Below are positions 55,711-64,000 of a stretch of 64,000 nt of DNA, piece after piece. The notes beneath the pieces are model-generated. The model was not told the origin of the DNA and ran no database searches. It worked only from the letters and a program-made list of their open reading frames with translations. Origin of the DNA: Leptotrichia sp. oral taxon 212 (GTDB taxonomy: Bacteria; Fusobacteriota; Fusobacteriia; Fusobacteriales; Leptotrichiaceae). Numbering within the stretch: the first letter of the stretch is position 1; every line of letters starts with the position of its first letter. The stretch lies in NCBI RefSeq assembly GCF_001274535.1, contig NZ_CP012410.1, forward strand, positions 1,275,126 to 1,339,125, read 5' to 3'. Made by a program: the position numbers and the translations under genes.

Positions 55711-56712
55711 TTACTTTTTAGCTGAAATTATATTATATCCATCCACTGTTCTGCTATGCGCATTTAAAAACTTACTTGCATATATTGCAACATCTTTTTG
55801 AGTGTTATTTTCTGCAGCTTTAATCATTTTATCTGCATTTTCAAGCAGTTCCTCAGAATTTTTCTTGATTTCCTTAAATTCATCTGTATTTATGCCTTCC
55901 TTAGTTGCAGCTTCATCTGTAGTTTCTTTTAATTTCAAATATGATTCCTGCATTTTTTTCTGTAATTCCCTTAATTTTTTTACTTCTTCCTTATCAAATT
56001 TCAGATTTTCTTTTGCAAATGCTGTATTTGCAAAGTTATTTGCTTCATTTACATACTTAACCAGATTTGCCATTGCTGTTTTTCCATCTGTTTCTGCTTT
56101 TTTTACTATTTTATCTCCTATTTTTTCAGAAAGTTTATCTAATGCTAACGAATATGCATTGTAGTTATTCTTTCTTTCTTCAGTGACATTTTTATACTTT
56201 TCTGCCAGTTTTTTACCTTCTTCAAAATTGTCTTTTTCATATTTTTTATTTTTATAGTAATCCACTATTTCTACTATCACATTTTTTTCATTATTTAAAG
56301 ACTGTACAAGATTCTCAGCCGATTTATCCACTTCATCAAATTTTGGATTCTTTTTTATGTTTTCTTCCAGATTTTTCACATATTCAGAAAATATATTAAC
56401 TGTTTCTTCAGTTTTAATAATTCCTTCAATTCCTTTAGTCGAAGGCTTTTTAAAATTTCCTTTTTCATCAGAAAATTCTTTAGTAAATACTTCTTTAAAA
56501 GAATCATGCCATTCTTCCTCATTCGGTACATTTTTTAAATTGACATATTCTGTATATTTTTTAATTTCATTTTCACTTATATTTTCAGAATCTTTAGATA
56601 TTTTAGTTGTAGTTTTATCCAGATTGTCCTTATCTACATTCTTGTTATCTTTTTTACCACAGCTTATAGCAATTAAAAGAACTGCAAGTCCCATTATTAT
56701 TCTTTTTTTCAT
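55711..56712 (-). CDS. DUF3829-type lipoprotein
   Basis: The protein of about 333 residues has a signal peptide ending in LLIAISC (lipoprotein), a Lys/Asp-rich linker and a largely helical domain with many Lys and Glu. This resembles DUF3829 in helical pattern and in segments such as YTEYVNLKNVPNEEEW and FLNAHSRTVDGYNIISAKK. ATG 56712 is preceded by AAGGA; start codons further up fall on or before that site. A related gene lies upstream at 56836-57804. Function unknown; a helical surface or periplasmic scaffold is the most that can be said. Confidence 0.7.
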   Translation of the reverse strand: MKKRIIMGLAVLLIAISCGKKDNKNVDKDNLDKTTTKISKDSENISENEIKKYTEYVNLKNVPNEEEWHDSFKEVFTKEFSDEKGNFKKPSTKGIEGIIKTEETVNIFSEYVKNLEENIKKNPKFDEVDKSAENLVQSLNNEKNVIVEIVDYYKNKKYEKDNFEEGKKLAEKYKNVTEERKNNYNAYSLALDKLSEKIGDKIVKKAETDGKTAMANLVKYVNEANNFANTAFAKENLKFDKEEVKKLRELQKKMQESYLKLKETTDEAATKEGINTDEFKEIKKNSEELLENADKMIKAAENNTQKDVAIYASKFLNAHSRTVDGYNIISAKK

Positions 56713-56835
56713 TTTTTTAATCATTCCTTTCAATTTTCCTATTTCAAAGAAAATTTTAATAAGTCTATTATTCCAGTTGTTCCTTTTAAATTGTAAATTT
56801 ATATTAATATATATTACATATTAAATTATTATTTT

Positions 56836-57804
56836 TTACTTTTTATTTCCTATCATTTTGTTATATTCAGTTATAATTTTTCTGTAATTTTCGCTAAATT
56901 CATAAAGTAAAGGATATATATCCTCTCCATTTCTTTTACTTTCAATTATTTTTTCACTCAGACTTACAACTTGTTTTGAATAACTTCTAATCTTATTATA
57001 ACTTTCTAAGGAGTATTTTTCAGTTTTTATCTGTTTATCCGAAATTATCTCAAGATTTCGGTATTCTTTTTTCATTTCCTCTATTAAGCCTTTCAGTTTC
57101 AGAACTTCCATTTTTGTGAAATCAAACTGTTTTCTTGAAAATAAAATCTGCGAAAAATCTTCTGTATTGTTAATAAACATAACAAGAGCCATAGCTGCTT
57201 TTCTTCCTTTTTTTCGAAGTCTTTCAATTTCTTTTTCTTTTTGACTCTTTATGAGAACCTTCATCACTTCAACATATACACCATATTTTTCATTACTTTT
57301 TCTTGAAGTGTTTAAGTAGGCAGATTGCAAAAATATGGCACCTTCATAATTATCTTCCTTGTACACTCCTTTTTCATAGTAATCCAATATTTCTAAATCC
57401 AATTTTTTTTCTTCTTTAATTGCTTCGATATATTCCTTAATATAGTTATCGATATTTTTAAATTCAGGTTTTTCATTGATTACAACCTCTATTTTAGAAA
57501 TTGATTCATCCAGTGAATTTAGTTTCTGTCTCATTGAATTTAATTCAAGCAAATCTACTCTTCTCACTTTTTTTAATCTCTTTTTATTTTCAGTGAAAGT
57601 ATCAAAATAATATTCACCGAAATCACCCAAAATTGCAGAATTTGATTGATTATAAAAAGCAGCATATTTATTATATTTTTCAATTTCCGCTTTTATTTCC
57701 TTTTCCTTAGCAAGCTCTCTCCTCATATGATATCCTATAGCTGCTAAAATTATTATAAGTATACCAAAAATAAAAGCACTATATTTTGTTATTTTTTTCT
57801 TCAT
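56836..57804 (-). CDS. DUF3829-like membrane-anchored protein
   Basis: The 322-residue protein has one N-terminal membrane helix (about residues 9-26, FIFGILIIILAAIGY) and a long helical, Lys/Glu-rich domain. It shares local patterns with the next gene, for example DYYEKGVYKEDNYEGA against DYYKNKKYEKDNFEEG and KGRKAAMALVMFINNTEDFSQ against DGKTAMANLVKYVNEANNFAN, so the two are paralogues, one helix-anchored and one lipid-anchored. Function unknown. The 342 bases upstream (57805-58146) hold the nrdF terminator and AT-rich sequence with no other feature I could support. Confidence 0.7.
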   Translation of the reverse strand: MKKKITKYSAFIFGILIIILAAIGYHMRRELAKEKEIKAEIEKYNKYAAFYNQSNSAILGDFGEYYFDTFTENKKRLKKVRRVDLLELNSMRQKLNSLDESISKIEVVINEKPEFKNIDNYIKEYIEAIKEEKKLDLEILDYYEKGVYKEDNYEGAIFLQSAYLNTSRKSNEKYGVYVEVMKVLIKSQKEKEIERLRKKGRKAAMALVMFINNTEDFSQILFSRKQFDFTKMEVLKLKGLIEEMKKEYRNLEIISDKQIKTEKYSLESYNKIRSYSKQVVSLSEKIIESKRNGEDIYPLLYEFSENYRKIITEYNKMIGNKK

Positions 57805-58057
57805 ATATATTCACCCTTTAATTATATTTCTCCTTTTTACCTATCATAATATTATACACTATTTTTATAATATTTTCCATTTTAAAAAATCTTTTTTATT
57901 ACATTTATTGTTTTTCTTAATATTTTGTTACTTAATAATTTAAAATTTTCAGTTTATTTCTCTCTTTTACTTCTTTTCCCATATTATATTTATTTATGTA
58001 AAGAATGTCAATTTATATTTTTAATTTTTCGTTAATAAACTTGTTGCAAAAAACTTG

Positions 58058-58136
58058 AAAAAAACGGCTTTGTTCAGACACATATATTAAAAATAATCAG
58101 TTTTCAATACTTTTTAATATGCCTATAAGCCGTTTA
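58058..58136 (-). terminator. Composite hairpin terminator of nrdF
   Basis: On the minus strand AAACGGCTT pairs with AAGCCGTTT, enclosing a second stem (ATATTAAAAA with TTTTTAATAT), and is followed by T runs. It lies about 12 bases after the nrdF stop. Confidence 0.7.
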
Positions 58137-58146
58137 AACTATTTTT

Positions 58147-59151
58147 CTAAATATCCAGATTAATTTCACTTTCCTTAAATTCAAAGTCTTCATCATTTAA
58201 ATGCACAACTTCCAGTGCTTTTTCGTAATTTGTAGATTTTTTAGAGAAAAAGTCATGCTGAGTTGTTTCTACATTCAGTCCGTTTAATACAATAGGATTT
58301 ACATCCTTCACTTCAAATTCCTCTTCAAAGCCAAGGTTCATAAGAGCCTTGTTTGCATTATATCTTATGTATTCCTTAACATCTGCTGTAAGTCCTATAT
58401 CCCCATATACTTCATCAGTATATCTTGCTTCATTTTCATAAAGATCATACAGAAGCTCCTTCAGTTCCTTTCTTACACTTTCCTTTTCCTCATCGCTAAA
58501 TGTAGTATAAATTTCCTGTGAAAGAAGTCCTACAAATACTCCATGAATAGACTCATCTGCTATTATTTTCTTTATTATATCACAGCTTGCCACCATCTGA
58601 CCTTGTCCTGCAAGCCATAGAGGTAGGAAAAATCCACTATAAAATAAATATGTTTCCAGATAAACCGAAGCACACAATGCCATATAAATTTCCCTCTTAG
58701 ATGCCTTAGGATTATTCATCTTCTGGTAATAATAATCTATTTTATTTGCCTTATACTGTAAATGCTCATTTTCCTGAACCCAGTTAAATGTCTCATTGAT
58801 TTCAGCTGTAGAAGCAACTGTCGTAAATATTGTCGAATATGACTTTGCATGAATTGTTTCCATCATGCACATATATGAAAGCACTGAACGGCATTGCAAC
58901 GAATCAATGTGATCTATGATTTTCGGCATTCCTGTATGACTCTGTAAAGTATCCAGCAATGTCAGTCCTCCCAGTACCTGCAAATAAGCAAGCTTCATTT
59001 GTGGCTCAAGAGAATGCCAGCTGTCTATGTCCTTTGACGGAATATATTCCGTATCTATCCAGAACTGCTTTAAATTCTGCTCCCAGAACATCTCTACATA
59101 ATCATTTTCCGGTGTGTTCCAGTTTACCGCTTCGTAAATTTTATTAGTCAT
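58147..59151 (-). CDS. nrdF: Ribonucleotide reductase class Ib beta subunit
   Basis: The radical-generating subunit (about 334 residues) of an aerobic ribonucleotide reductase. Metal ligands and radical Tyr are all present: Asp in LLDTLQSHTG, METIHAKSY (Glu, His and Tyr), SVYLETYLF (Glu) and ADESIHGVF (Glu and His). The set is complete, so it is not the metal-free class Ie type. Partner genes nrdE, nrdI and nrdH are not adjacent, which is unusual because they generally cluster. ATG 59151 lies five bases after GGAGG; ATG 59163 precedes that site. A strong hairpin terminator follows. Confidence 0.9.
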   Translation of the reverse strand: MTNKIYEAVNWNTPENDYVEMFWEQNLKQFWIDTEYIPSKDIDSWHSLEPQMKLAYLQVLGGLTLLDTLQSHTGMPKIIDHIDSLQCRSVLSYMCMMETIHAKSYSTIFTTVASTAEINETFNWVQENEHLQYKANKIDYYYQKMNNPKASKREIYMALCASVYLETYLFYSGFFLPLWLAGQGQMVASCDIIKKIIADESIHGVFVGLLSQEIYTTFSDEEKESVRKELKELLYDLYENEARYTDEVYGDIGLTADVKEYIRYNANKALMNLGFEEEFEVKDVNPIVLNGLNVETTQHDFFSKKSTNYEKALEVVHLNDEDFEFKESEINLDI

Positions 59152-59222
59152 TTTTTCCTCCATAGTTATTTTAATTCTATATTTTCTATTTTTTTATCTC
59201 CAGATAAAATAGCTATAATCAG

Positions 59223-60149
59223 TTAGTTCAATACTATTGTTCCCTGCTTGAAATAAATGTAAGGATAGTAAAATGGGAGGTTAAGATCACTTTCCACTCT
59301 TTTTTTCATATCAGAATGAATACTGTCAAATTCTTTGAAAATTTTCTTCATTTCATTTTTTATTCTTTTCTGATCACTAGCTTTAACAGCATTCCCATAT
59401 TGTTTTTTAAGATCAGCCATTTTTTGAACAACTTCCTTCATTCCAGGTGTCTTATAATCAGGTACAGTAAAATCACCTTTGTAAATGTTCATTGCATCCG
59501 CATAACTGTCAGTTTTACCATCACTAGTTATTTTTTGTCCTGTATCTTTCTTATTTGCTTCATAATAGCCTTTTTCACCAGATATTTCTTCAATAAAATC
59601 TATAAATTGCTTTTTTGTGAAAATTTTGGTTTCTGTCACCTGTTTCTGTCCTTTTACAGCAGTCACTTTTTTAGGAAGTTCCTTATCTATTCCATAATTC
59701 CATTCATATAAATTTTTATCAATTATTATATTATCACTGACTTTATTTGGGATGTCATATTCAACTCCATCTATTATTAAATTAGAATCTCTTAATATTC
59801 CTCCTGTTGAATTTGTAAGGGAACCATAAGCCATTTCCACTATAATATAGCTTGATCTAGTTGGATTTATTATACCACCTTCTGAGTCATAATAAACAAT
59901 GAAGTTAACATTTTCTCCAGTTGAAGTTTGTAAATTATGAGTTCCTGCCTTCAATTTCATTTTTTGAAAAGATTGCGGTTCCAGCTTGTACTCCTTTGAA
60001 TCCAGCTTTACAGTAGCTGCAGTGTCTGTAGGATTACTTAAAAAATATTCTTTTGAACTTGGTTTACATTTAGAAAAAAGTAGCATAATTACTATTATGA
60101 CTATCATTCCTAATCTTAATTTTACTCTCACTTTAATATGTCCTTTCAT
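59223..60149 (-). CDS. Lipoprotein of unknown function
   Basis: The 308-residue protein has a basic N-terminus, a hydrophobic stretch and a lipobox-like LLFSKC, then a region opening YFLSNPTDTAATVKLDSKEY. Phrases such as LEPQSFQKMKLKAGTHNLQT look like a small beta-sandwich of the sort that decorates surface lipoproteins. The C-terminal half is helical (KEVVQKMADLKKQYGNAVKA). I recognise no family. It lies about 70 bases upstream of nrdF and 50 bases downstream of the broken fic gene, without clear operon partners. Confidence 0.7.
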   Translation of the reverse strand: MKGHIKVRVKLRLGMIVIIVIMLLFSKCKPSSKEYFLSNPTDTAATVKLDSKEYKLEPQSFQKMKLKAGTHNLQTSTGENVNFIVYYDSEGGIINPTRSSYIIVEMAYGSLTNSTGGILRDSNLIIDGVEYDIPNKVSDNIIIDKNLYEWNYGIDKELPKKVTAVKGQKQVTETKIFTKKQFIDFIEEISGEKGYYEANKKDTGQKITSDGKTDSYADAMNIYKGDFTVPDYKTPGMKEVVQKMADLKKQYGNAVKASDQKRIKNEMKKIFKEFDSIHSDMKKRVESDLNLPFYYPYIYFKQGTIVLN

Positions 60150-60201
60150 ACTTTTATTTGTATTTCTATCCCCATCTCCAGTTTATTTTATCATATTTTT
60201 T

Positions 60202-61103
60202 CTACCAGTCCAAGTCCAAATCTTCATTAAGCTCCTCATATTTCATTAATTTACTTGGATTTTCAATCTTATCATAATATTTATTATTATGAACAGGCTC
60301 TATCTCAATCAATTCCAGTTTATCGTCAATCAAAGATTTCTCAAAAAATCTATATAATGGCTTAATATTAGGATTTATAAATTCATTATGTCTGTTAAGC
60401 TGTGAATAATTGACTAAAACAAGGTAATCCCTGAAATATTTTGCATTATCTTTAAACAGGTTGTTTGAAACATCTGCAATTCCTAAAGAATATAAAAATT
60501 TCAATGTAAATACTGTAGTTGTTCTAGTGTTCCTTTCCACAAATGGATGGACATCCCATATTTTTTTCACACAATCTACAGCTAGTTCCATCACATCATT
60601 AATATCTTTAATTTTATATTTTCTAATATCCAATTCCCTGATTATATCCTTCAAGTCCTCTTCGTCTTAAAATTCCCATAGTTAGCACTATCTCCATTTA
60701 AAATATCTTCATACTTCTGAATATCAAATTTTCTGAATTTACCACAAAATTCCTCATTAATAATATTTTCGAAAAGTTCCTTATGGATATTTTTCAGAGT
60801 ATTTATAGTCAAATTAAAACTGCTATTATCCAGTAATTCTACAATTTTTAAACTTACAAGGTCACACTCATACTCTGACTTATTAATTTTATTGACTTTG
60901 CTATAATACTTATGAAGCTCATCTTCCACTTCAACATAAGTCTTGATGTTATTTATATTGTCATAGGCAAGCTTTTTCAGTTCCTCCGATGGTTTCAAAT
61001 CATCAACCTGATTAAGTTCGACTGTTATTTTCCAATATTTCTGCTTTTTATACTTGTCGGTCGTTTCCTGTATTTTTTTATATTTGCTTTCTATAAGTAA
61101 CAC
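60202..61103 (-). pseudogene. Fic-family protein, frameshifted
   Basis: Two frames (61103 to 60651 and 60654 to 60202) together make a Fic protein of about 300 residues. The first has the pre-core helices (NTLKNIHKELFENIINEEFCGKFRKFDI). Quoted within limits: LKNIHKELFE and CGKFRKFDI. The second carries HPFVERNTRTTTVF, the HPFxxGNxR core with Arg in place of the first Gly. The reading frame breaks near 60668-60672, where one extra base would give NFK-DEEDLKDII. Intact members AMPylate or phosphorylate target proteins. The break and the altered core make activity doubtful. It starts (GTG) five bases after abiF and shares its transcript. Confidence 0.75.
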
Positions 61104-61108
61104 CTCTT

Positions 61109-62059
61109 TTACACTGATTTATGCCAATTTTTTGGAAAATCCATTTTATATAAAATATCATTTATATCTATAATGTCTTTTAGTTTAAATTCAAGTAAAC
61201 TTAATAATTCTCGTAACTTTTTTGTTAGACTTTCATATTCTTCTTTTGATAAAAATAATTTAAGTCCCTCGTATATCGTAAATAATTTTTGTTTCTTATT
61301 ATTTGTTATCCCCATAATATTATTTATATTTACAATATTTTTTGATGAAAAATCATACATTCTTTCGTTATGTGCCGCTATGTTTCTAAATAATGAACTT
61401 GCACGTAAAAAAGTTTTTATAAAATTATTATTTAATTTAGATAGAATCAAATACTCTTTTTTATATAAATTTCTAAAATGGCTTATTATTTTATTTTGTG
61501 TTCTATGCTCTAAAATTAAATAAAACCTGCTTACTTCTCCAAATGTTAAAAAATTAATTACTATCCAAAATGGTATGTTATCTTTTGTTGTACTATAATG
61601 CTTTATTATACTATTGCTTTTGTTATTTCTTAAAAAATTTAGTTTTTTTACTAAATGTGAAATGAGATGTATATTTTCATTTCTAACTCCAACATAATAA
61701 TTATTAAGTTCCAAATAACTTTCTTTATTTGTATAACATTCTGAATAATAATATGCAATTGCTGTTTTAAAAGCTCTTTCCAATTGTGTCAAAACATCAA
61801 AAAACAACATTCTCAAACTTTTATCAAAATCATACAATGCTTTCAAATGATTAAAATGAACTCCCGATTTATAAATATCATTTCCATTTAAATCTTTCCC
61901 TTTTAAAAAAGGTTCTTTATAAAAATTTATGATGGAATAATAATTATACCTCATTAAACAATAAATTGTTTCATCATCAGTTTTTACCCGTAATTTACAT
62001 CCGTTTCCTCCATTTAAAATTTCAACTTGTTCCTTAAAAGTTTTAAATGGCTTATCCAT
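61109..62059 (-). CDS. abiF: AbiF-family (Abi_2) HEPN protein
   Basis: The 316-residue protein matches the Abi_2 family, first known from lactococcal phage abortive infection (AbiD/AbiF). It opens MDKPFKTFKEQVEIL, has LMRYNYYSIINFYKEPF and the YDFDKSLRMLFFDVLTQLE helix (quoted: LYDFDKSLRMLF), and near the C-terminus carries the HEPN RNase motif RNIAAHNERMY (Arg225, His230; R-x4-H). RNA cleavage leading to growth arrest is expected. ATG 62059 follows GGGGGAAAGGGA; the earlier ATG 62104 lies in a terminator and cannot be the start. A promoter-terminator RNA unit precedes it at 62089-62175. Confidence 0.88.
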   Translation of the reverse strand: MDKPFKTFKEQVEILNGGNGCKLRVKTDDETIYCLMRYNYYSIINFYKEPFLKGKDLNGNDIYKSGVHFNHLKALYDFDKSLRMLFFDVLTQLERAFKTAIAYYYSECYTNKESYLELNNYYVGVRNENIHLISHLVKKLNFLRNNKSNSIIKHYSTTKDNIPFWIVINFLTFGEVSRFYLILEHRTQNKIISHFRNLYKKEYLILSKLNNNFIKTFLRASSLFRNIAAHNERMYDFSSKNIVNINNIMGITNNKKQKLFTIYEGLKLFLSKEEYESLTKKLRELLSLLEFKLKDIIDINDILYKMDFPKNWHKSV

Positions 62060-62088
62060 TCCCTTTCCCCCTTTTGTATCAAAAATGC

Positions 62089-62175
62089 AAAAAAGCTCCA
62101 TCAAAATTGAAAGAGCTTTTTTTACAGTCTACAACAACGCACAATTAAGTGGGTTATTCTTGTAGTACGATCACT
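62089..62175 (-). ncRNA. Candidate AbiF-associated small RNA
   Basis: An RNA of about 87 bases lies between a perfect promoter and an intrinsic terminator, directly before abiF. A 5' hairpin pairs CTACAA (62165-62160) with TTGTAG (62134-62129), with an inner stem AACCCAC/GTGCGTT (one C-C mismatch) and loop TTAATT. Then AAAAAAGCTC (62122-62113) pairs with GAGCTTTTTT (62098-62089) as terminator, with inner TCAA/TTGA. Some read-through would make the abiF message. I recall reports of AbiF toxins with an adjacent conserved RNA acting as antitoxin; that role here is inference. Confidence 0.6.
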
Positions 62176-62181
62176 AAAATT

Positions 62182-62210
62182 ATTATACTCTATATTTTGA
62201 TATTTGTCAA
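62182..62210 (-). promoter_or_regulatory. Perfect sigma-70 consensus promoter before the AbiF RNA
   Basis: TTGACA, 17 bases, TATAAT on the minus strand: an exact consensus. It drives the small RNA and, by read-through, abiF. Confidence 0.85.
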
Positions 62211-62269
62211 ATGTAAAAAACTTTCATTTTGCTTCATTTTTTCTATAAAATAACTCTGCCTTTATTTAA

Positions 62270-63112
62270 CTATTTATCCCAATCTCTTGGAAAATCCCTC
62301 TCTGTTTCTGAATAATCCTCAAACCTCTTTTGATAAACTTTTTTCGGATTAATTCCTTTATTTTTTAAGTATTCTTCAAATTTTATTTTTGTATTTTCAT
62401 CAAAATATTTATAATAAATCCAAAAAGTATTTTTGATGCTTTTTTCTATAAACTCAGTGAGTAATCTATAATCTGCCTTCGCCTGTGTAGTTTCCAATGC
62501 AGTATAATACTCTTCCCTTTCCTCATTTCGTATAACTGTAATAGGATAGCCATTTTTCATCAGTTCTAAATTCAGTAATAATCTCCCTGTCCTTTCATTA
62601 CCGTCAATAAATGGATGAATCTTTTCAAAATCAGCATGAAAATGTGAAACTTTTGTCACTAGATTATCAACTTTATTACTATTATATTTCTCAATCAGCT
62701 CAGTTAATTTTTCCTCAACCAAGTAATAAGGAGTTGTCTCAAATCCAGCTCCAAGAATTTCATTGTTACTCTGTTTGAATTTACCTCTATTTTCAATATC
62801 ATCATTCAGTACAAGAGAATGGAATTCCCTTATAAGCCTTAATGAAAGGAGTTCATTCCTTTTTATAATTTCTTTTAAAAAATTAATGGCATATTCCTGT
62901 CCCTTTACTTCTTCATGCTCCTTCAAACTTTTACCTTTCACAGTAACTCCATACTGAAGTATGATGTCAGTTTCCTTCAGAGTAAGAGTATTTCCTTCGA
63001 TAGCATTTGAATTATAAATAAAATTTGTTTTAAGATTACTCTCCAGCTTTTTCAAAATCCCTTCATTCAAAGGTCTTTCCAGCTCTAAAAATTGTTTAAA
63101 AATTTCAATCAT
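62270..63112 (-). CDS. Fic-family protein with N-terminal inhibitory helix
   Basis: The protein of about 280 residues has the complete Fic core HPFIDGNERTGRLLLN (about residues 165-180), with catalytic His and the anion-binding Gly/Asn/Arg. Its own inhibitory motif S-x3-E-G is in YNSNAIEGNTLTL near the N-terminus, which places it in the self-inhibited (class II) type. Such enzymes AMPylate proteins when inhibition is relieved. The C-terminal part (about 215-280) is helical and charged, without a clear winged-helix motif. ATG 63112 follows GGGGGA. It lies 37 bases after an unknown membrane protein gene and upstream of the AbiF RNA promoter. Confidence 0.9.
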   Translation of the reverse strand: MIEIFKQFLELERPLNEGILKKLESNLKTNFIYNSNAIEGNTLTLKETDIILQYGVTVKGKSLKEHEEVKGQEYAINFLKEIIKRNELLSLRLIREFHSLVLNDDIENRGKFKQSNNEILGAGFETTPYYLVEEKLTELIEKYNSNKVDNLVTKVSHFHADFEKIHPFIDGNERTGRLLLNLELMKNGYPITVIRNEEREEYYTALETTQAKADYRLLTEFIEKSIKNTFWIYYKYFDENTKIKFEEYLKNKGINPKKVYQKRFEDYSETERDFPRDWDK

Positions 63113-63148
63113 AATCACTCCCCCTTTCTGAATTTTAGCTTATATGTA

Positions 63149-63955
63149 TTATCCTAATATTTTTGGTATAAATTTGTCTGGAACAGTATCTAAAAAATCA
63201 TCTATTTCATATAATCTTAATAATTCATCAGATATTAAAGGGTCTTCTATATATATTTTATGAAATATTTTTATTACCGTTATTATTGCAGCTATTAGTA
63301 TATAAACTTTTAATTGATCAAAAAATAAATTATTTAGTTCAGTAATAATTTTTTGTTTATCATTGACATTCTGTACAATTAATTGCATTAAACTACTATA
63401 ATATTTATCCAATAATGACCAAAAACTTGTCAATACAACTATAAGAAAACTATTATTTATCAATGATTCCATGATTCCTCTTTTTGAATTCATTATTTTA
63501 TCAATTCTAGATTTTAATTGTTTTTGTATCTCTATTTTATCAAATTCATACTTTTCTTTTATTTGCTCATCAAAAACTATTTTAATTTTCATATCTAATT
63601 TTAGAATATTTTTTTTTAAATCAATAGGTGAAAAAAAATACTTCCATTTATAGTCGATTTTACATTCTTCATTTATCTTTCTTCTTATTTGTTTATTTTT
63701 TTCTATTTTTTTATCCATTTTATAGTCAATAAATTTTACATATGGTCCCAAAAATATAGAGATACATAATAGAATTAACACTATCCAATTTATACAAAGA
63801 AATATATTTAATTTTAAAAAATACAATAACATAAAATCAACTATAAAAAAATAATATATAACTCTAATTTCTTTATAAAAAATTAAATTAAGTATATTAA
63901 AATTACTTTTTTCAATTAATATTTTATGAAGATATTTAATTTTTTTCTTTTCCAT
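63149..63955 (-). CDS. Membrane protein of unknown function in the Fic/AbiF island
   Basis: The 268-residue protein has two adjacent hydrophobic segments near residues 32-48 and 50-72 (YYFFIVDFMLLYFL, INWIVLILLCISIFLG), a charged helical middle of about 90 residues, and two further segments (FLIVVLTSFWSLLDKYY and VYILIAAIITVIKIF). I recognise no family. Very low GC and many Lys, Asn and Ile codons match the accessory character of the island. It is upstream of the intact Fic gene by 37 bases and may belong to the same unit. Confidence 0.6.
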   Translation of the reverse strand: MEKKKIKYLHKILIEKSNFNILNLIFYKEIRVIYYFFIVDFMLLYFLKLNIFLCINWIVLILLCISIFLGPYVKFIDYKMDKKIEKNKQIRRKINEECKIDYKWKYFFSPIDLKKNILKLDMKIKIVFDEQIKEKYEFDKIEIQKQLKSRIDKIMNSKRGIMESLINNSFLIVVLTSFWSLLDKYYSSLMQLIVQNVNDKQKIITELNNLFFDQLKVYILIAAIITVIKIFHKIYIEDPLISDELLRLYEIDDFLDTVPDKFIPKILG

Positions 63956-64000
63956 AAAAATACCTCATTTATTTTATATTTATTTTATTCTATATACTTT

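Noticed and set aside
61100-62104. Upstream start of abiF at 62104
   Set aside because: The ATG lies within the terminator hairpin of the small RNA and has no ribosome-binding site. ATG 62059 has a strong one.

Overview
The window is very AT-rich and nearly all genes lie on the minus strand. It encodes lipid A synthesis (lpxA, lpxB, lpxC, lpxI), so the cell has a Gram-negative outer membrane. It also carries a FadA-type coiled-coil adhesin operon, a D-lactate dehydrogenase and many small lipoproteins. This combination fits the Fusobacteria, most likely Leptotrichiaceae (a Leptotrichia-like organism). That placement is inferred from gene content, not from a marker-gene comparison. I saw no rRNA, tRNA, insertion sequence or CRISPR array.

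Left part (1-14.3 kb): envelope genes. A phospholipase D-like lipoprotein runs off the left edge behind a MATE exporter and an endonuclease/exonuclease/phosphatase-fold lipoprotein. Next come two copies of a module in which a 272-residue six-helix membrane protein is followed by a lipoprotein; the membrane gene is duplicated, the lipoproteins differ. Elongation factor P and a SIMPL-domain protein lie between the copies. The FadA-like/OmpA-like cluster (10.1-12.5 kb) has base and codon use unlike its surroundings, as expected for highly expressed surface proteins. A second phospholipase D-like lipoprotein follows on the plus strand.

Middle part (14.4-41.6 kb): a TPR/Sel1 protein, thrC with a small zinc-ribbon gene, an ABC-class ATPase, and a five-gene sulfur operon. 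In transcription order the operon holds a sulfite reductase (split by a one-base frameshift at a GGGAAAA heptamer), a signal-less arylsulfotransferase-like protein fused to thioredoxin, and an SsuC/SsuB/SsuA-type importer. It is preceded by what looks like a complete ribosome-mediated attenuator: a short leader peptide ending in Met-Cys-Met-Trp-Phe, four alternating complementary segments and an intrinsic terminator. After it come a cupin, a methyltransferase/Lgt-like fusion, a decayed ORF, gltX, prfB (with the programmed +1 frameshift), ldhA, superoxide dismutase, a degenerate response regulator, mrp, a probable structured RNA behind a perfect consensus promoter, ligA, rlmN (with a tiny upstream ORF) and a class A PBP.

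Right part (41.7-64 kb): dnaN, a sigma factor, gpsA, plsY, a second MATE, then lpxB-lpxI-lpxA-fabZ and lpxC. The lpxC-fabZ gap holds a strong promoter and AATAACGT-type operator candidates. They are followed by pcrA, a CapA-like lipoprotein, yaaA, two DUF3829-like genes and a lone nrdF. The right edge is a defence/toxin island: a frameshifted Fic gene, an AbiF-family HEPN protein preceded by a compact RNA with its own consensus promoter and terminator, an intact Fic protein and an unknown membrane protein.

The strongest candidates for new biology are the attenuator-controlled sulfur operon with its cytoplasmic arylsulfotransferase-thioredoxin fusion, and the AbiF-ncRNA locus.
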